Source: Sphingomonas mollis (lineage in GTDB: Bacteria > Pseudomonadota > Alphaproteobacteria > Sphingomonadales > Sphingomonadaceae). Taken from it: DNA of 64,000 bases. Where the stretch lies: positions 62,001 through 126,000 of the forward strand of contig NZ_JAELXS010000005.1 of the NCBI RefSeq assembly GCF_016427505.1, given 5' to 3'. A program made the position numbers and the translations under genes. The stretch's first letter is position 1, and each line of letters begins with the position of its first letter. Of the stretch, positions 7,368 to 15,360 are shown piece by piece. Under the pieces are notes generated by a model. That model ran no database searches. It was not told the DNA's origin and worked only from the letters and a program-made list of their open reading frames with translations.

Positions 7368-7883
7368 TCAGAAGAGTTCGAGTTCGCCGCCGTCGACCGG
7401 CTGCGGAACACGGGGTGGCGGCAACGGCTCGGCCACGAACGTGGCGCGGGCCTTGCCGTCGAACGGCAGGAATTCGACCTTGCGGGCGCGGGTACCGCCG
7501 ACATCGACATGGCCGATCGCGATCCCCTCGGTCTCGATGAAGCGGCGCGCGAAGGCGGCATTGCCATGGCCGATACCGCCCAGCCCGGCGATGATGTTCG
7601 CCCCGCCATAGATGTGCGCCCGCAACCGCGATCGCGCCGCCCCGCGCTGCATCATCGCGTTGATGAGCAGTTCCATCGCATGGACGCCGTATCGCTGCAT
7701 GTCCTGCGCGCACACCTGTTGCCCGGCATCGGGCTGGCCGAGCAGGAAATGGTTCATGCCGCCGACATGCGCCACCCCGTCGTGCAGGCACACCGCGATG
7801 CACGATCCGAGCAGCGTCGACAGCAACGTGTCCGGCCGATCGGTGGCTAGGTGTTCGCCCTGGACCAGGTTGATGCGCCGCAT
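7368..7883 (-). CDS. cheD: CheD, chemoreceptor glutamine deamidase
   Basis: CheD deamidates specific glutamines on chemoreceptors and can interact with CheC-type phosphatases. The 171-residue protein shows the catalytic Cys in LLGSCIAVCL (C28) and His in GGMNHFLL (H45). It also has the glycine-rich core HIYGGANIIAGL and the segment GHVDVGGTRARKVEF. Length is typical. It follows cheY by 2 bases. No cheC is visible in this window. Confidence 0.95.
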   Translation of the reverse strand: MRRINLVQGEHLATDRPDTLLSTLLGSCIAVCLHDGVAHVGGMNHFLLGQPDAGQQVCAQDMQRYGVHAMELLINAMMQRGAARSRLRAHIYGGANIIAGLGGIGHGNAAFARRFIETEGIAIGHVDVGGTRARKVEFLPFDGKARATFVAEPLPPPRVPQPVDGGELELF

Positions 7884-7885
7884 GG

Positions 7886-8275
7886 TCAGGACAGCTCGCC
7901 GAAGACGCGTTCGATCTTGTCCTTCAGCGCCGCCGGCGCGAAGGGTTTCATCAGGTAGTTGTTGACGCCCAGCGCCGCCGCCTTCTGCACCACTTCGCGA
8001 TCGGCCGATCCGGTCAGCATGATGAACACGGTCTTGCCGATCACCGGGTCCTTGCGGACTTCCTCCAGAAACTGGAGGCCGTCCATGTCGGGCATGTTGT
8101 AATCCGATACGATCAGGTGGACGCGATCGGATTTCACGGACGCCAATGCATCGACGGCGGCACCCTTGTCGCGCACGTCCTTGAATCCCAGGTCCTGCAA
8201 CGAACGACGGATCATTGCGCGCATGCTCGCCTGGTCGTCGACGACCATCACCTTGATCTGAGCCGCAGCCGGCAT
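7886..8275 (-). CDS. cheY: CheY-type response regulator (downstream copy)
   Basis: A single receiver domain of 129 residues. The acid pair is D13/D14 (MVVDDQ), the phosphorylation site is D58 in IVSDYNMPDMDG, and the Thr and Lys switch residues lie in IMLTGSAD and LMKPFAP. It starts one base after the cheB stop and precedes cheD by two. It is one of two CheY-like proteins in the operon; which one binds FliM cannot be told from sequence. The FKDVRDKGAAVDAL helix region is typical of motor-binding CheY. Confidence 0.92.
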   Translation of the reverse strand: MPAAAQIKVMVVDDQASMRAMIRRSLQDLGFKDVRDKGAAVDALASVKSDRVHLIVSDYNMPDMDGLQFLEEVRKDPVIGKTVFIMLTGSADREVVQKAAALGVNNYLMKPFAPAALKDKIERVFGELS

Positions 8276-8276
8276 C

Positions 8277-9326
8277 TTACGCTCCCACTCTTGCTTGGCG
8301 CATGCCGCATGCTGCGAGGATCGCCTCGGGCATCGCCGACAATGTCATTTCCTTATCGACCGCGCCCAGTTCCATCGCCGCGCGCGGCATGCCGTACACG
8401 ACGCAGCTTTCGCGCGACTGGCCGAAGGTCCGGGCGCCGGCACGACGCATCGCCAGCAACCCTTCGGCCCCGTCCGATCCCATGCCGGTCAGGATCGCAC
8501 CCACCGCCGCCGGTCCCCGCCTTGTCGCGACCGACCGGAACAGCACGTCGACCGACGGGCGATGGCCGCTGGTCAGCTCGCCGGGGCGCACGCGGATCGA
8601 CGATCCGGCCGCGCCCACCAGTTCCATGTGCTGTTCGCCGCCCGGCGCGATGTACGCATTACCCATCGCCAGCGTCATGCCGTCACGCGCTTCCTGCACA
8701 TGGATGCGGCATTCGCGGTCCAGCCGGTCGGCGAAGCTGCCGGTGAAGGCGCCGGGCATATGCTGCACGATCAGGATCGGCGGGCAATCGACCGGCATCG
8801 CGCCCAGCAGCGCGAACAGCGCCTCGACCCCGCCGGTGGACGATCCGATCGCGATCACCGCATCTTCGCGCGCCTTGCCCGTCGTCGTCGCCACCACCGG
8901 CGGACGCGCGCTGCGGCTCGGCCGCACCGCCGATCGCGCCGCCGCCTTCACCGTCGCGCGCAGCAAGGCGCCGTTGCGCGCCAGTTCCTCGGCGCTGCCC
9001 TTGGGCTTGGCGATGCAATCGACCGCCCCCAGCCGCAACGCCTCGATCGTCACCGCCGCGCCGTGCGCGGTCAGCGTCGAACACATCACGACCGGCATCG
9101 GCCGCAGGCGCATGATCCGTTCCAGAAAGGACAGGCCGTCCATGCCCGGCATCTCGACGTCCAGCGTGATGACGTCCGGCTCCAGGTCCTTTATCATCTG
9201 GCGCGCGGTGTTCGGCTCGGGCGCCTGTCCGACCACCTCGATCTCGGGATCGACGGACAGGATGCGGGTCAGCACCGCGCGGATCGCCGCGCTGTCGTCG
9301 ACCACCAGGGCGCGTATCGGTGTCAT
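8277..9326 (-). CDS. cheB: CheB, chemoreceptor methylesterase/deamidase response regulator
   Basis: CheB removes methyl groups from chemoreceptor glutamates once phosphorylated by CheA. The 349-residue protein has an N-terminal receiver domain (D10/D11 and phospho-Asp D56 in TLDVEMPGMDG) and a linker of about 40 residues. The C-terminal esterase carries catalytic Ser in AIGSSTGGVEAL, His in IVQHMPGAFTGSFA, and Asp in TGMGSDGAEGL. It overlaps cheR by four bases. All catalytic residues are present. Confidence 0.97.
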   Translation of the reverse strand: MTPIRALVVDDSAAIRAVLTRILSVDPEIEVVGQAPEPNTARQMIKDLEPDVITLDVEMPGMDGLSFLERIMRLRPMPVVMCSTLTAHGAAVTIEALRLGAVDCIAKPKGSAEELARNGALLRATVKAAARSAVRPSRSARPPVVATTTGKAREDAVIAIGSSTGGVEALFALLGAMPVDCPPILIVQHMPGAFTGSFADRLDRECRIHVQEARDGMTLAMGNAYIAPGGEQHMELVGAAGSSIRVRPGELTSGHRPSVDVLFRSVATRRGPAAVGAILTGMGSDGAEGLLAMRRAGARTFGQSRESCVVYGMPRAAMELGAVDKEMTLSAMPEAILAACGMRQARVGA

Positions 9327-10213
9327 CGCGTGCCACCTTCCTGCTTGACGTAGATGGTCTGGCCGCAGCCCTTCATGACCGCCGCCGCCGGCCCGACCAG
9401 TCGTTCGGAATGGCCGATATACAGATGGCCGCCGGGGGCGAGCTGATCGACCAGCCGCGCCTCCAGTTCCGCCTTTGCGCGATCGTCGAAATAGATCATC
9501 ACGTTGCGGCAGAAGATGGCGTCATATTGCTGCCGCATCGGCCACGCCTCGAACAGGTTCAGGACGTGCGCGGTCACCAGCGCGCGCGCTTCCGGCGCCA
9601 TCTCGTGATCGCTGCCGGCGGCGGGGCGCAACCACGCCTTGCGATAATCGGCCGGAATCGCAGCCACGACATTGTCCGGATAGGTCGCCTGCCGAACGCT
9701 GTCGACGACATGCGGCGCCAGATCGGTCGCCAGCAGCTTCAGGTCGGCATCGCGCAGCCAGCCGGCCTGACCGCGATCCTTGCCCAGCAGGCACATCGCG
9801 ATCGTATAGACCTCCTCGCCGCTCGAACAGCCTGCGGACCAGATCCTGACCGGCCGGCGACGCACCGCGTCCTTCAGCGTCGGGATCACCTTCTCGCGGA
9901 AATGCTCGAAATGGTGGTTCTCGCGAAAGAAATGCGTGTGGTTGGTGGTCAGCGCCACCACCATCGCCGCGCGTTCCTCACCCGGCGACTGCACCATCCG
10001 CACGTAATCGCGAAAACTCGTCAGGCCGTGCATCCGCAACCGGCGCGACAGGCGGCCATGCACCAGCGTCTTCTTGATATCGGTCAGGTGGATGCGGGCG
10101 TCGCTCTGCATGATCGCGGCGATCGCGGCGAATTCGGCACTGCCGAGCGGCGGCCCGTTGGCGCCGCTCTCCACCGACCCGTCCGGTCCCGCCAGGACGG
10201 ACGCTGTGCTCAC
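9323..10213 (-). CDS. cheR: CheR, chemoreceptor methyltransferase
   Basis: CheR methylates glutamates on chemoreceptors using S-adenosylmethionine. The 296-residue protein has the N-terminal helical domain (LTDIKKTLVHGRLSRRLR) and the Rossmann domain with RIWSAGCSSGEEVYTIAM and CRNVMIYFD. The GTG at 10213 is chosen because it overlaps the cheW stop (GTGA); longer readings run inside cheW. The chemoreceptor encoded at 18591-20450 ends in DWKSF, which resembles the pentapeptide that tethers CheR. Confidence 0.96.
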   Translation of the reverse strand: MSTASVLAGPDGSVESGANGPPLGSAEFAAIAAIMQSDARIHLTDIKKTLVHGRLSRRLRMHGLTSFRDYVRMVQSPGEERAAMVVALTTNHTHFFRENHHFEHFREKVIPTLKDAVRRRPVRIWSAGCSSGEEVYTIAMCLLGKDRGQAGWLRDADLKLLATDLAPHVVDSVRQATYPDNVVAAIPADYRKAWLRPAAGSDHEMAPEARALVTAHVLNLFEAWPMRQQYDAIFCRNVMIYFDDRAKAELEARLVDQLAPGGHLYIGHSERLVGPAAAVMKGCGQTIYVKQEGGTR

Positions 10214-10704
10214 GCGGCCATATCCAGCTGACGGGTCAGGCCCAGCGCGTCGAGATCGAGCAGCAGCACCATGATGCCGTCGGTGCTGCCATGCGCCGCC
10301 TCGATCGTGCGCGACGTGGTCTTGACCAGACCGGCGATGACGCTCGCCTCGCCGATCTCGACATCGGGAGCGGGCCGAATGTCGGAATCCTTGATGAGCA
10401 CGATGTCGGCGACCTCGTCGACCAGAAATCCCGCCTGCTTGCCGTCGACGTTGACGACCAGGATGCACGACCGCGCATGGACCACGCTCGGCGCCCAGCC
10501 CAGCCGCTCGGCCAGGCCGACGACGGGAACGACGGTGCCGCGCAAGTTCGTCACGCCCTTGATGTACGATGGCACGCCCGGCAGCGGGGTCGGCTCGTCC
10601 CATTCGCGGATTTCGATCAGCGCGGACATGTCGATCCCGAAGATCTGCTGGCCGAGCGAGAAGGTGACGATCTTGCGCTCGTCGGAATTGTCGATGCTGC
10701 TCAT
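10210..10704 (-). CDS. cheW: CheW, chemotaxis coupling protein
   Basis: CheW links chemoreceptors to CheA in the signalling array. The 164-residue protein is a single CheW domain, with FSLGQQIFGIDMSALIEI, the receptor-binding stretch GVTNLRGTVVPVVGLAERLG, and the C-terminal VLLLDLDALG. It overlaps both cheA (start side) and cheR (stop side) by four bases. Confidence 0.96.
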   Translation of the reverse strand: MSSIDNSDERKIVTFSLGQQIFGIDMSALIEIREWDEPTPLPGVPSYIKGVTNLRGTVVPVVGLAERLGWAPSVVHARSCILVVNVDGKQAGFLVDEVADIVLIKDSDIRPAPDVEIGEASVIAGLVKTTSRTIEAAHGSTDGIMVLLLDLDALGLTRQLDMAA

Positions 10705-12884
10705 GCGGCCAGTCCTTTCGGGGTATAGCGGGTAAGGGGGGCGGAGGGGCCGACCAGCGCCTCGATATCCAGGATCAGCGCGATCGATCCGTCGCCCAGG
10801 ATGGTGGCGCCGCCCAGGCCCCGGATCGGGTGGAGATTCTGGTCGAGGCTCTTGATGACCACCTCGCGGCGGTCGTCGATCGTGTCGACCATCAGGCCGA
10901 CATGGCCGGCGGTCTCGCTCTCGACGATGATGACCAGCGACTCCTCGGGCGTCAGCGCATCGTTGTCGGCAAGGCCGAAGGTGCGGGTCAGGCGACGCAC
11001 GGGCAGGTAATCGCCGCGCAGTTCGATGACCTCGCCGGTCGTCGTGGTCGGGCGGACCTGACCCGGCTCGGGTTGCACCGTCTCGATCACATTGGCCAGC
11101 GGCAGGACGAAGCGCTGTCCGGCCAGCCGCACGATCATCCCCTCAAGGATGGCGAGCGTCAGCGGCAGCACCATGGTGAAGGTCGTGCCCTTGCCCGGCA
11201 CCGACGATATCTCGACCCGGCCGCCCAGCGCCTCGACGTTGGATCGCACCACGTCCATGCCGACGCCGCGGCCGGAGATGTTCGATATCGTCTCGGCGGT
11301 GGAGAATCCCGGCGCGCAGATCAACTGATCGATCTCCTCGTCGGTCAGCACCGCGTCGGCGGCGACGATACCCTTCTCGATCGCCTTGGCTCGCACGCGG
11401 GCGCGGTCGATGCCGGCGCCGTCATCGGCGACCCGGACGAAGATGCGCGCGCCCTTCTGTTCGGCTGACAGCCTGATCGTGCCCTGCACCGGCTTGCCGG
11501 CCGCCAGGCGTCGTTCGGGGCTTTCGATGCCATGGTCGACGGCGTTGCGGATCATATGGGTCAACGGGTCGCCGATCTTCTCGATCACGCCCTTGTCGAC
11601 CTCGGTCGTCTCGCCGATCGTCTCCAGGATCACCTGCTTGCCGGTTTCGACCGACAGGTCGCGCAACATGCGCGGCACGCGGCTGAACGCCTGCCTGATC
11701 GGCTGCGCGCGCAGCGACATCACCGTGTCCTGGATCTCGCGCGTCAGCCGCGACAGTTGCGGCAGTTCGACCCGCTCCTGATCCTTGGGGCTCAGGCGGT
11801 CAGCGAGGATCGACCCCCGGATCACCAGTTCCCCGACCAGGTTCAGCAGCATGTCGAGCTTGGTCAGATCGACCCGGATCGTCTGCGCGACCGGCTCTCC
11901 GGCCCTTACGGGTTCGGGATGTTCCTCGGCCCGCGCGGCAGGTGACGATGCGGGCGGCGGTGCGGTCGGTCGCGCGACGGCCAACGGCGCGGGCGGCGCG
12001 ATCGGCGTGGCGACCAGCATCTCCACGACCGGTGCGGCGACCGGCGCGTCTTCCGGCACGACGACACCACGCGCGTATTCGACGATCGAATTGGGCGCGA
12101 CGAAATCGAAACAGTCGGCGATCGCCTGTTCCTCGACATCGCCCGGCAGACTCAGCGTCCAGCCGATATAGGCGTGCTCCGGCTCCAGATCGCGCAGCGG
12201 CGGCAGGCGCGACAGGTCGGCCGCGACGACGGTGCCGCCCAGCATCTCCAGCTCTCGCACGATCAGCATCGGCTCGCCGCCATTGGCCAGCGCCGCGTTC
12301 GACGGCACGAACGTCACCGTCCACGGCACCGGTTCGGCCACGCTATCGTCAAGCAGGTCGAGCGCGACGGTGACGGGTTCGAATCCGAACGGATCGAAAC
12401 TCTCGACTTCGGCGACGACCGGCTCGAATCCGAACGGATCGTCATCCATCGGCGCGACCACGGCCACGGCCATCGGCTCCGCCACGATATCGGGCGCGCC
12501 GCCATCGACCAGTATCTGGTCCAGCGCCGCCAGCACCGCATCGTCGGCGGGCACCGGCTTGGTCCCCTGCGACGCGGCGACATGGTCCGACAGGATGTCG
12601 AACGCGGTCAGCATGACGCGCGTGACGCCCGGCGTCGGCGCGATGCGGCCGGCGCGCACCTCGTCCAGCACATTCTCGAACCGGTGCGAGAACGCGGTCA
12701 GCGCGACATGGCCGAACGCACCCGCGCCGCCCTTGATCGAATGGACCGCGCGGAACACGCCGGCGATGACCTTGGCCGACACGTCGCCGGCCGCCATGGC
12801 CGACAGGCCGGATTCGGCGGTGGCCAGACCCTCGGCGCATTCCTCGAAGAAGATCGCCTGGATATCGTCGAGATCGTCGCTCAT
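10701..12884 (-). CDS. cheA: CheA, chemotaxis histidine kinase
   Basis: CheA phosphorylates CheY and CheB in response to receptor state. The 727-residue protein has an Hpt domain with phospho-acceptor H48 (AVHSIKGGAGAFG). A long acidic linker follows, with a conserved extra domain (GGEPMLIVRELEMLGGTVV) often present in alphaproteobacterial CheA. Next are the dimerisation helices (LDMLLNLVGELVIRGS), the ATPase domain with N-box HMIRNAVDHGIE, G1 DDGAGID and G2 GRGVGMDVV, and a C-terminal CheW-like domain (LRGDYLPVRRL). Overlaps with cheY and cheW are four bases each. Confidence 0.97.
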   Translation of the reverse strand: MSDDLDDIQAIFFEECAEGLATAESGLSAMAAGDVSAKVIAGVFRAVHSIKGGAGAFGHVALTAFSHRFENVLDEVRAGRIAPTPGVTRVMLTAFDILSDHVAASQGTKPVPADDAVLAALDQILVDGGAPDIVAEPMAVAVVAPMDDDPFGFEPVVAEVESFDPFGFEPVTVALDLLDDSVAEPVPWTVTFVPSNAALANGGEPMLIVRELEMLGGTVVAADLSRLPPLRDLEPEHAYIGWTLSLPGDVEEQAIADCFDFVAPNSIVEYARGVVVPEDAPVAAPVVEMLVATPIAPPAPLAVARPTAPPPASSPAARAEEHPEPVRAGEPVAQTIRVDLTKLDMLLNLVGELVIRGSILADRLSPKDQERVELPQLSRLTREIQDTVMSLRAQPIRQAFSRVPRMLRDLSVETGKQVILETIGETTEVDKGVIEKIGDPLTHMIRNAVDHGIESPERRLAAGKPVQGTIRLSAEQKGARIFVRVADDGAGIDRARVRAKAIEKGIVAADAVLTDEEIDQLICAPGFSTAETISNISGRGVGMDVVRSNVEALGGRVEISSVPGKGTTFTMVLPLTLAILEGMIVRLAGQRFVLPLANVIETVQPEPGQVRPTTTTGEVIELRGDYLPVRRLTRTFGLADNDALTPEESLVIIVESETAGHVGLMVDTIDDRREVVIKSLDQNLHPIRGLGGATILGDGSIALILDIEALVGPSAPLTRYTPKGLAA

Positions 12885-13246
12885 GGGCAGACGCGGCGGA
12901 TCGCCGTTCCCAGTTTGGCGGCATCGAACGGCTTGGTGATCCAGCCGGTGGCGCCGGCGTCGCGCGCGCGCGCCTTCTTCTCGTCCGAGAATTCGGTCGA
13001 CAGCACCAGGATCGGCACGCCGCGGAATTCCGGCTTGGCGCGCACCGCCTCGATCAGTTCGAACCCGTCCATCTCGGGCATGTTGATGTCGGTGATGAGC
13101 AGGTCTGGCTTCACCTCGCTCATGCGTTCCAGCCCGTGGCGGCCATCATTGGCCGCCTCGATCCTGAACCCCTGCGCGGTCAGCGACGCCTTCAGCAACA
13201 TGCGCATGCTGGCCGAATCGTCGACGGTAAGGATGGTCTTGCTCAC
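12881..13246 (-). CDS. CheY-type response regulator (upstream copy)
   Basis: A 121-residue single receiver domain: acid pair D9/D10 (TVDDSASMRM), phosphorylation site D53 (LITDINMPEMDGFEL), and Lys in ITKPFDAAKL. The start is the GTG at 13246, preceded by AAGGAAG and overlapping the stop of the STAS gene (GTGA). The ALSTEFSDEKK-like segment (LVLSTEFSDEKKARARDAGA) resembles CheY proteins encoded with STAS genes at the head of large che operons. It is a candidate phosphate sink or motor regulator. Confidence 0.9.
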   Translation of the reverse strand: MSKTILTVDDSASMRMLLKASLTAQGFRIEAANDGRHGLERMSEVKPDLLITDINMPEMDGFELIEAVRAKPEFRGVPILVLSTEFSDEKKARARDAGATGWITKPFDAAKLGTAIRRVCP

Positions 13247-13560
13247 GAATATGCTTCCTTCTGGCGTTCGAGACCGATCGCATCGGCGAGCCGGCACTGG
13301 GTGACGCGTTCCACGAATGCGGGGCTGGCGTCGGTGATGGCGAAGCGCTGGCCGGTGGCCGCCGCCTCGGCATGGGCCGCGACGAGCAGCTGGAGCGTCG
13401 CCTGCCCCACGCTTTCGACGGCAGAGGCGTCGACCGCCATCGCGCCGTCGAAATCGGCGGCCAGCACCAGCCGCACCCGGATGTCCTCGGCGGTCACCGT
13501 GGTGCAGTGGGCGGGCAATCGGATCATGCGATCGATCCGACCGGGCTCGGATAGGGCCAT
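13243..13560 (-). CDS. STAS-domain protein of the che operon
   Basis: The roughly 105-residue product is a STAS domain of the anti-sigma-antagonist type. Visible features are a strand region (TTVTAEDIRVRLVLAADF), then VDASAVESVGQATLQLLVAA containing the Ser that is phosphorylated in relatives, and FAITDASPAFVERV. Start is taken at ATG 13560, one base past the motA stop; ATG 13587 would overlap motA. STAS-CheY-CheA is a recurrent arrangement in large che operons, where the STAS protein's role is not well defined. It probably binds a partner rather than having enzyme activity. Confidence 0.8.
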   Translation of the reverse strand: MALSEPGRIDRMIRLPAHCTTVTAEDIRVRLVLAADFDGAMAVDASAVESVGQATLQLLVAAHAEAAATGQRFAITDASPAFVERVTQCRLADAIGLERQKEAYS

Positions 13561-13561
13561 G

Positions 13562-14446
13562 TCAGGCAAGGACAGTGTTGAAGTCATTTTTCGCCTCTTC
13601 GAGTGCGGTCTCGAGTTGCTGGAAGGATGGAGCCTTGGCGGACGGCGTCATGCGCCGCGCGACCTCGATCGCGACCTGGGTCGGCAGACCCTGCGCGTGG
13701 GCGACGATCGCGGTCTTGACGATGGTGAACGGCTTGCTGTCGCTCTCGATCGTCTCCTGCAGCTTCGCCGCCAGCGGACCGACCAGACAGTATGCGAGCA
13801 GCACGCCCATGAACGTGCCGACCAGCGCGCCGCCGATCATCGCGCCCAGCACCTCGGTCGGCTGGTCGATCGAACCCATCGTCTTGATGACGCCCAGCAC
13901 GGCCGCGACGATGCCGATGGCGGGCAGGCCGTCGGCCATCTGCTGCAGCGCGTGCTGCGGCGCGAGCTCCTCGTGGTGGTGCTTCTCGATGTCGTTTTCC
14001 ATCGCCTCGGCGATCTGGTGAGGATCCTCGAAGCTGACGGTCATCATGCGCAGGTAATCGCACATGAAATCGGACAGGTGATGGTCGGCGATCAGCCGCG
14101 GATACCGCGAGAAGATCGCGCTCTCCTTGGGGTTGTCCAGATGCGGCTCGATCGCGGTCGCGCCACCCTTCTTGAAGGTCGAGAGCAGGCCGTACAGCAG
14201 GGTCAGCAGATCCTTGTAATCGCTGTCCTTCCACCGCCCGCCCTTGAACGACCGGATCAGGCCCTTGCCCGCCAGCTTCACCGTCGGCATCGAATTCGAC
14301 ACGATGAACGCACCGATCGCGGCGCCGCCGATCGCCATCATCTCGTGCGGCAAGGCATGGAGCACGATGTCCATCTTGCCACCGGAGATGATGAAGCTCC
14401 CGAACACGCAACCGAGAATGATAAGAAGGCCGACGCCGTTCAGCAT
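13562..14446 (-). CDS. motA: MotA, flagellar stator membrane subunit
   Basis: MotA forms the five-fold ring around MotB and pushes on FliG. The 294-residue protein has the N-terminal span (GVGLLIILGCVFGSFIISGG), the cytoplasmic loop containing the FliG-contacting charged region, and the paired C-terminal spans with GLPAIGIVAAVLGVIKTMG and GALVGTFMGVLLAYCLVGPL. It is the first gene of the leftward 13-gene motility/chemotaxis operon, 87 bases after the methyltransferase stop. A hairpin and a promoter-like box lie in that gap. Confidence 0.96.
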   Translation of the reverse strand: MLNGVGLLIILGCVFGSFIISGGKMDIVLHALPHEMMAIGGAAIGAFIVSNSMPTVKLAGKGLIRSFKGGRWKDSDYKDLLTLLYGLLSTFKKGGATAIEPHLDNPKESAIFSRYPRLIADHHLSDFMCDYLRMMTVSFEDPHQIAEAMENDIEKHHHEELAPQHALQQMADGLPAIGIVAAVLGVIKTMGSIDQPTEVLGAMIGGALVGTFMGVLLAYCLVGPLAAKLQETIESDSKPFTIVKTAIVAHAQGLPTQVAIEVARRMTPSAKAPSFQQLETALEEAKNDFNTVLA

Positions 14447-14484
14447 GGTTCTGGACCAATCTTCCTGCCGCTAGGGATGTATCG

Positions 14485-14498
14485 ATTAGTTATAGGTG
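14485..14498 (-). promoter_or_regulatory. Candidate motA promoter -10 box (CACCTATAACTAAT)
   Basis: On the minus strand CCTATAAC lies about 40 bases before the motA ATG. It shares CCTATAA with the boxes before fliL and the HAD gene. The box overlaps the edge of the 14495-14527 hairpin, so termination of the upstream transcript and initiation here may be linked. No -35 consensus is visible. Confidence 0.3.
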
Positions 14499-14527
14499 GG
14501 CGCCGACACCGCCGGTCGGCGCCCACC
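14495..14527 (-). terminator. 13-base perfect hairpin between methyltransferase gene and motA
   Basis: Arms 14495-14507 and 14515-14527 (GGTGGGCGCCGAC and its complement) pair perfectly with a 7-base loop. It begins 6 bases after the methyltransferase stop on the minus strand. No T-run follows, only TATAACTAAT, so it may be a weak terminator, an RNA-stability element or an attenuator ahead of motA. Confidence 0.5.
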
Positions 14528-14532
14528 GGGTA

Positions 14533-15360
14533 TTAGGCGGCGCGCGCCAACGGCGTCGGCTGCTGCAATTCGACCGTCGCCAGGAAATGACGCAGGCGGT
14601 TCTCCTCCAGCCTCGCGATCAGGCGATTGTCGTGGAACGGCAACAGCATCGCGGCCAGGTCGGGCGCCCATGGTGCCGAGCTGTCGAACACGACGCCAAG
14701 ACCCAGCACGGCCGGTATCAGCGCGAAGGCGACATCGCGGCCCTCGGTGCGAAGATCGGCGACGAAATCCTCGACCGCGGTCAATACGCCGTTGCGCGGG
14801 CCGCCCGAATGTTTGGCGAAGGCGAAATACCCCTGACCATGAAAGCCGGCCCCGTGGACGAGTTCCACATCGTCGAGCGTGACGCCGCCTTCGTAACTAT
14901 AGGGCTGACGCCACTCCGCCGGGATCCGCTTCGGCGCATAGTACATGTCACGCCGCGCGCAGGGCCAGCTGACGTCGTGAAGGATGGCCAGCAACGGCTT
15001 GCCGTCGCGCTGACCGATCTGATCGGCGATCGCCAGTTCGTTGCGGACCGTATAGTAATTGTGATCGCCGTCGATCACCCATGCATCCACGTTCGCCAGA
15101 CCGGGCATGGCTTCCAGACTCGGCGCCGGGATGTGCCGCACGTTCCGGCAACCGATGACCCAGCGCAGAAATTCTTCGGCAGGCTCGGGATCGATGCTGG
15201 TCAGGCTGCCGCCGACATCGGCCATTTGATCCGCGAGCTTCTTGGACATGCCGCCAAGATCGGCGCCGATTTCCACGACATCGCGGGCGCCGGCGATCTT
15301 CAGGCAGTCGAGAATGGTATCGGCCATCTCGGACATCGAATGGATATACAGGTTGTTCAT
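14533..15360 (-). CDS. SAM-dependent methyltransferase paired with HAD protein
   Basis: The 275-residue protein has a class I methyltransferase start: AGARDVVEIGADLGGMSKKL (glycine-rich SAM site, about residues 18-37), acidic SLTSIDPEP, and DAWVIDGDHNYYTVRNEL, the IDGDH motif seen in cephalosporin-hydroxylase-like and sugar-methylating enzymes. The LHDVSWPCARRDMYY segment also fits that group. ATG 15360 overlaps the stop of the HAD gene (ATGA). Its place inside the motility region suggests it modifies flagellin glycans or a surface sugar; the substrate is not shown by sequence. Confidence 0.75.
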   Translation of the reverse strand: MNNLYIHSMSEMADTILDCLKIAGARDVVEIGADLGGMSKKLADQMADVGGSLTSIDPEPAEEFLRWVIGCRNVRHIPAPSLEAMPGLANVDAWVIDGDHNYYTVRNELAIADQIGQRDGKPLLAILHDVSWPCARRDMYYAPKRIPAEWRQPYSYEGGVTLDDVELVHGAGFHGQGYFAFAKHSGGPRNGVLTAVEDFVADLRTEGRDVAFALIPAVLGLGVVFDSSAPWAPDLAAMLLPFHDNRLIARLEENRLRHFLATVELQQPTPLARAA

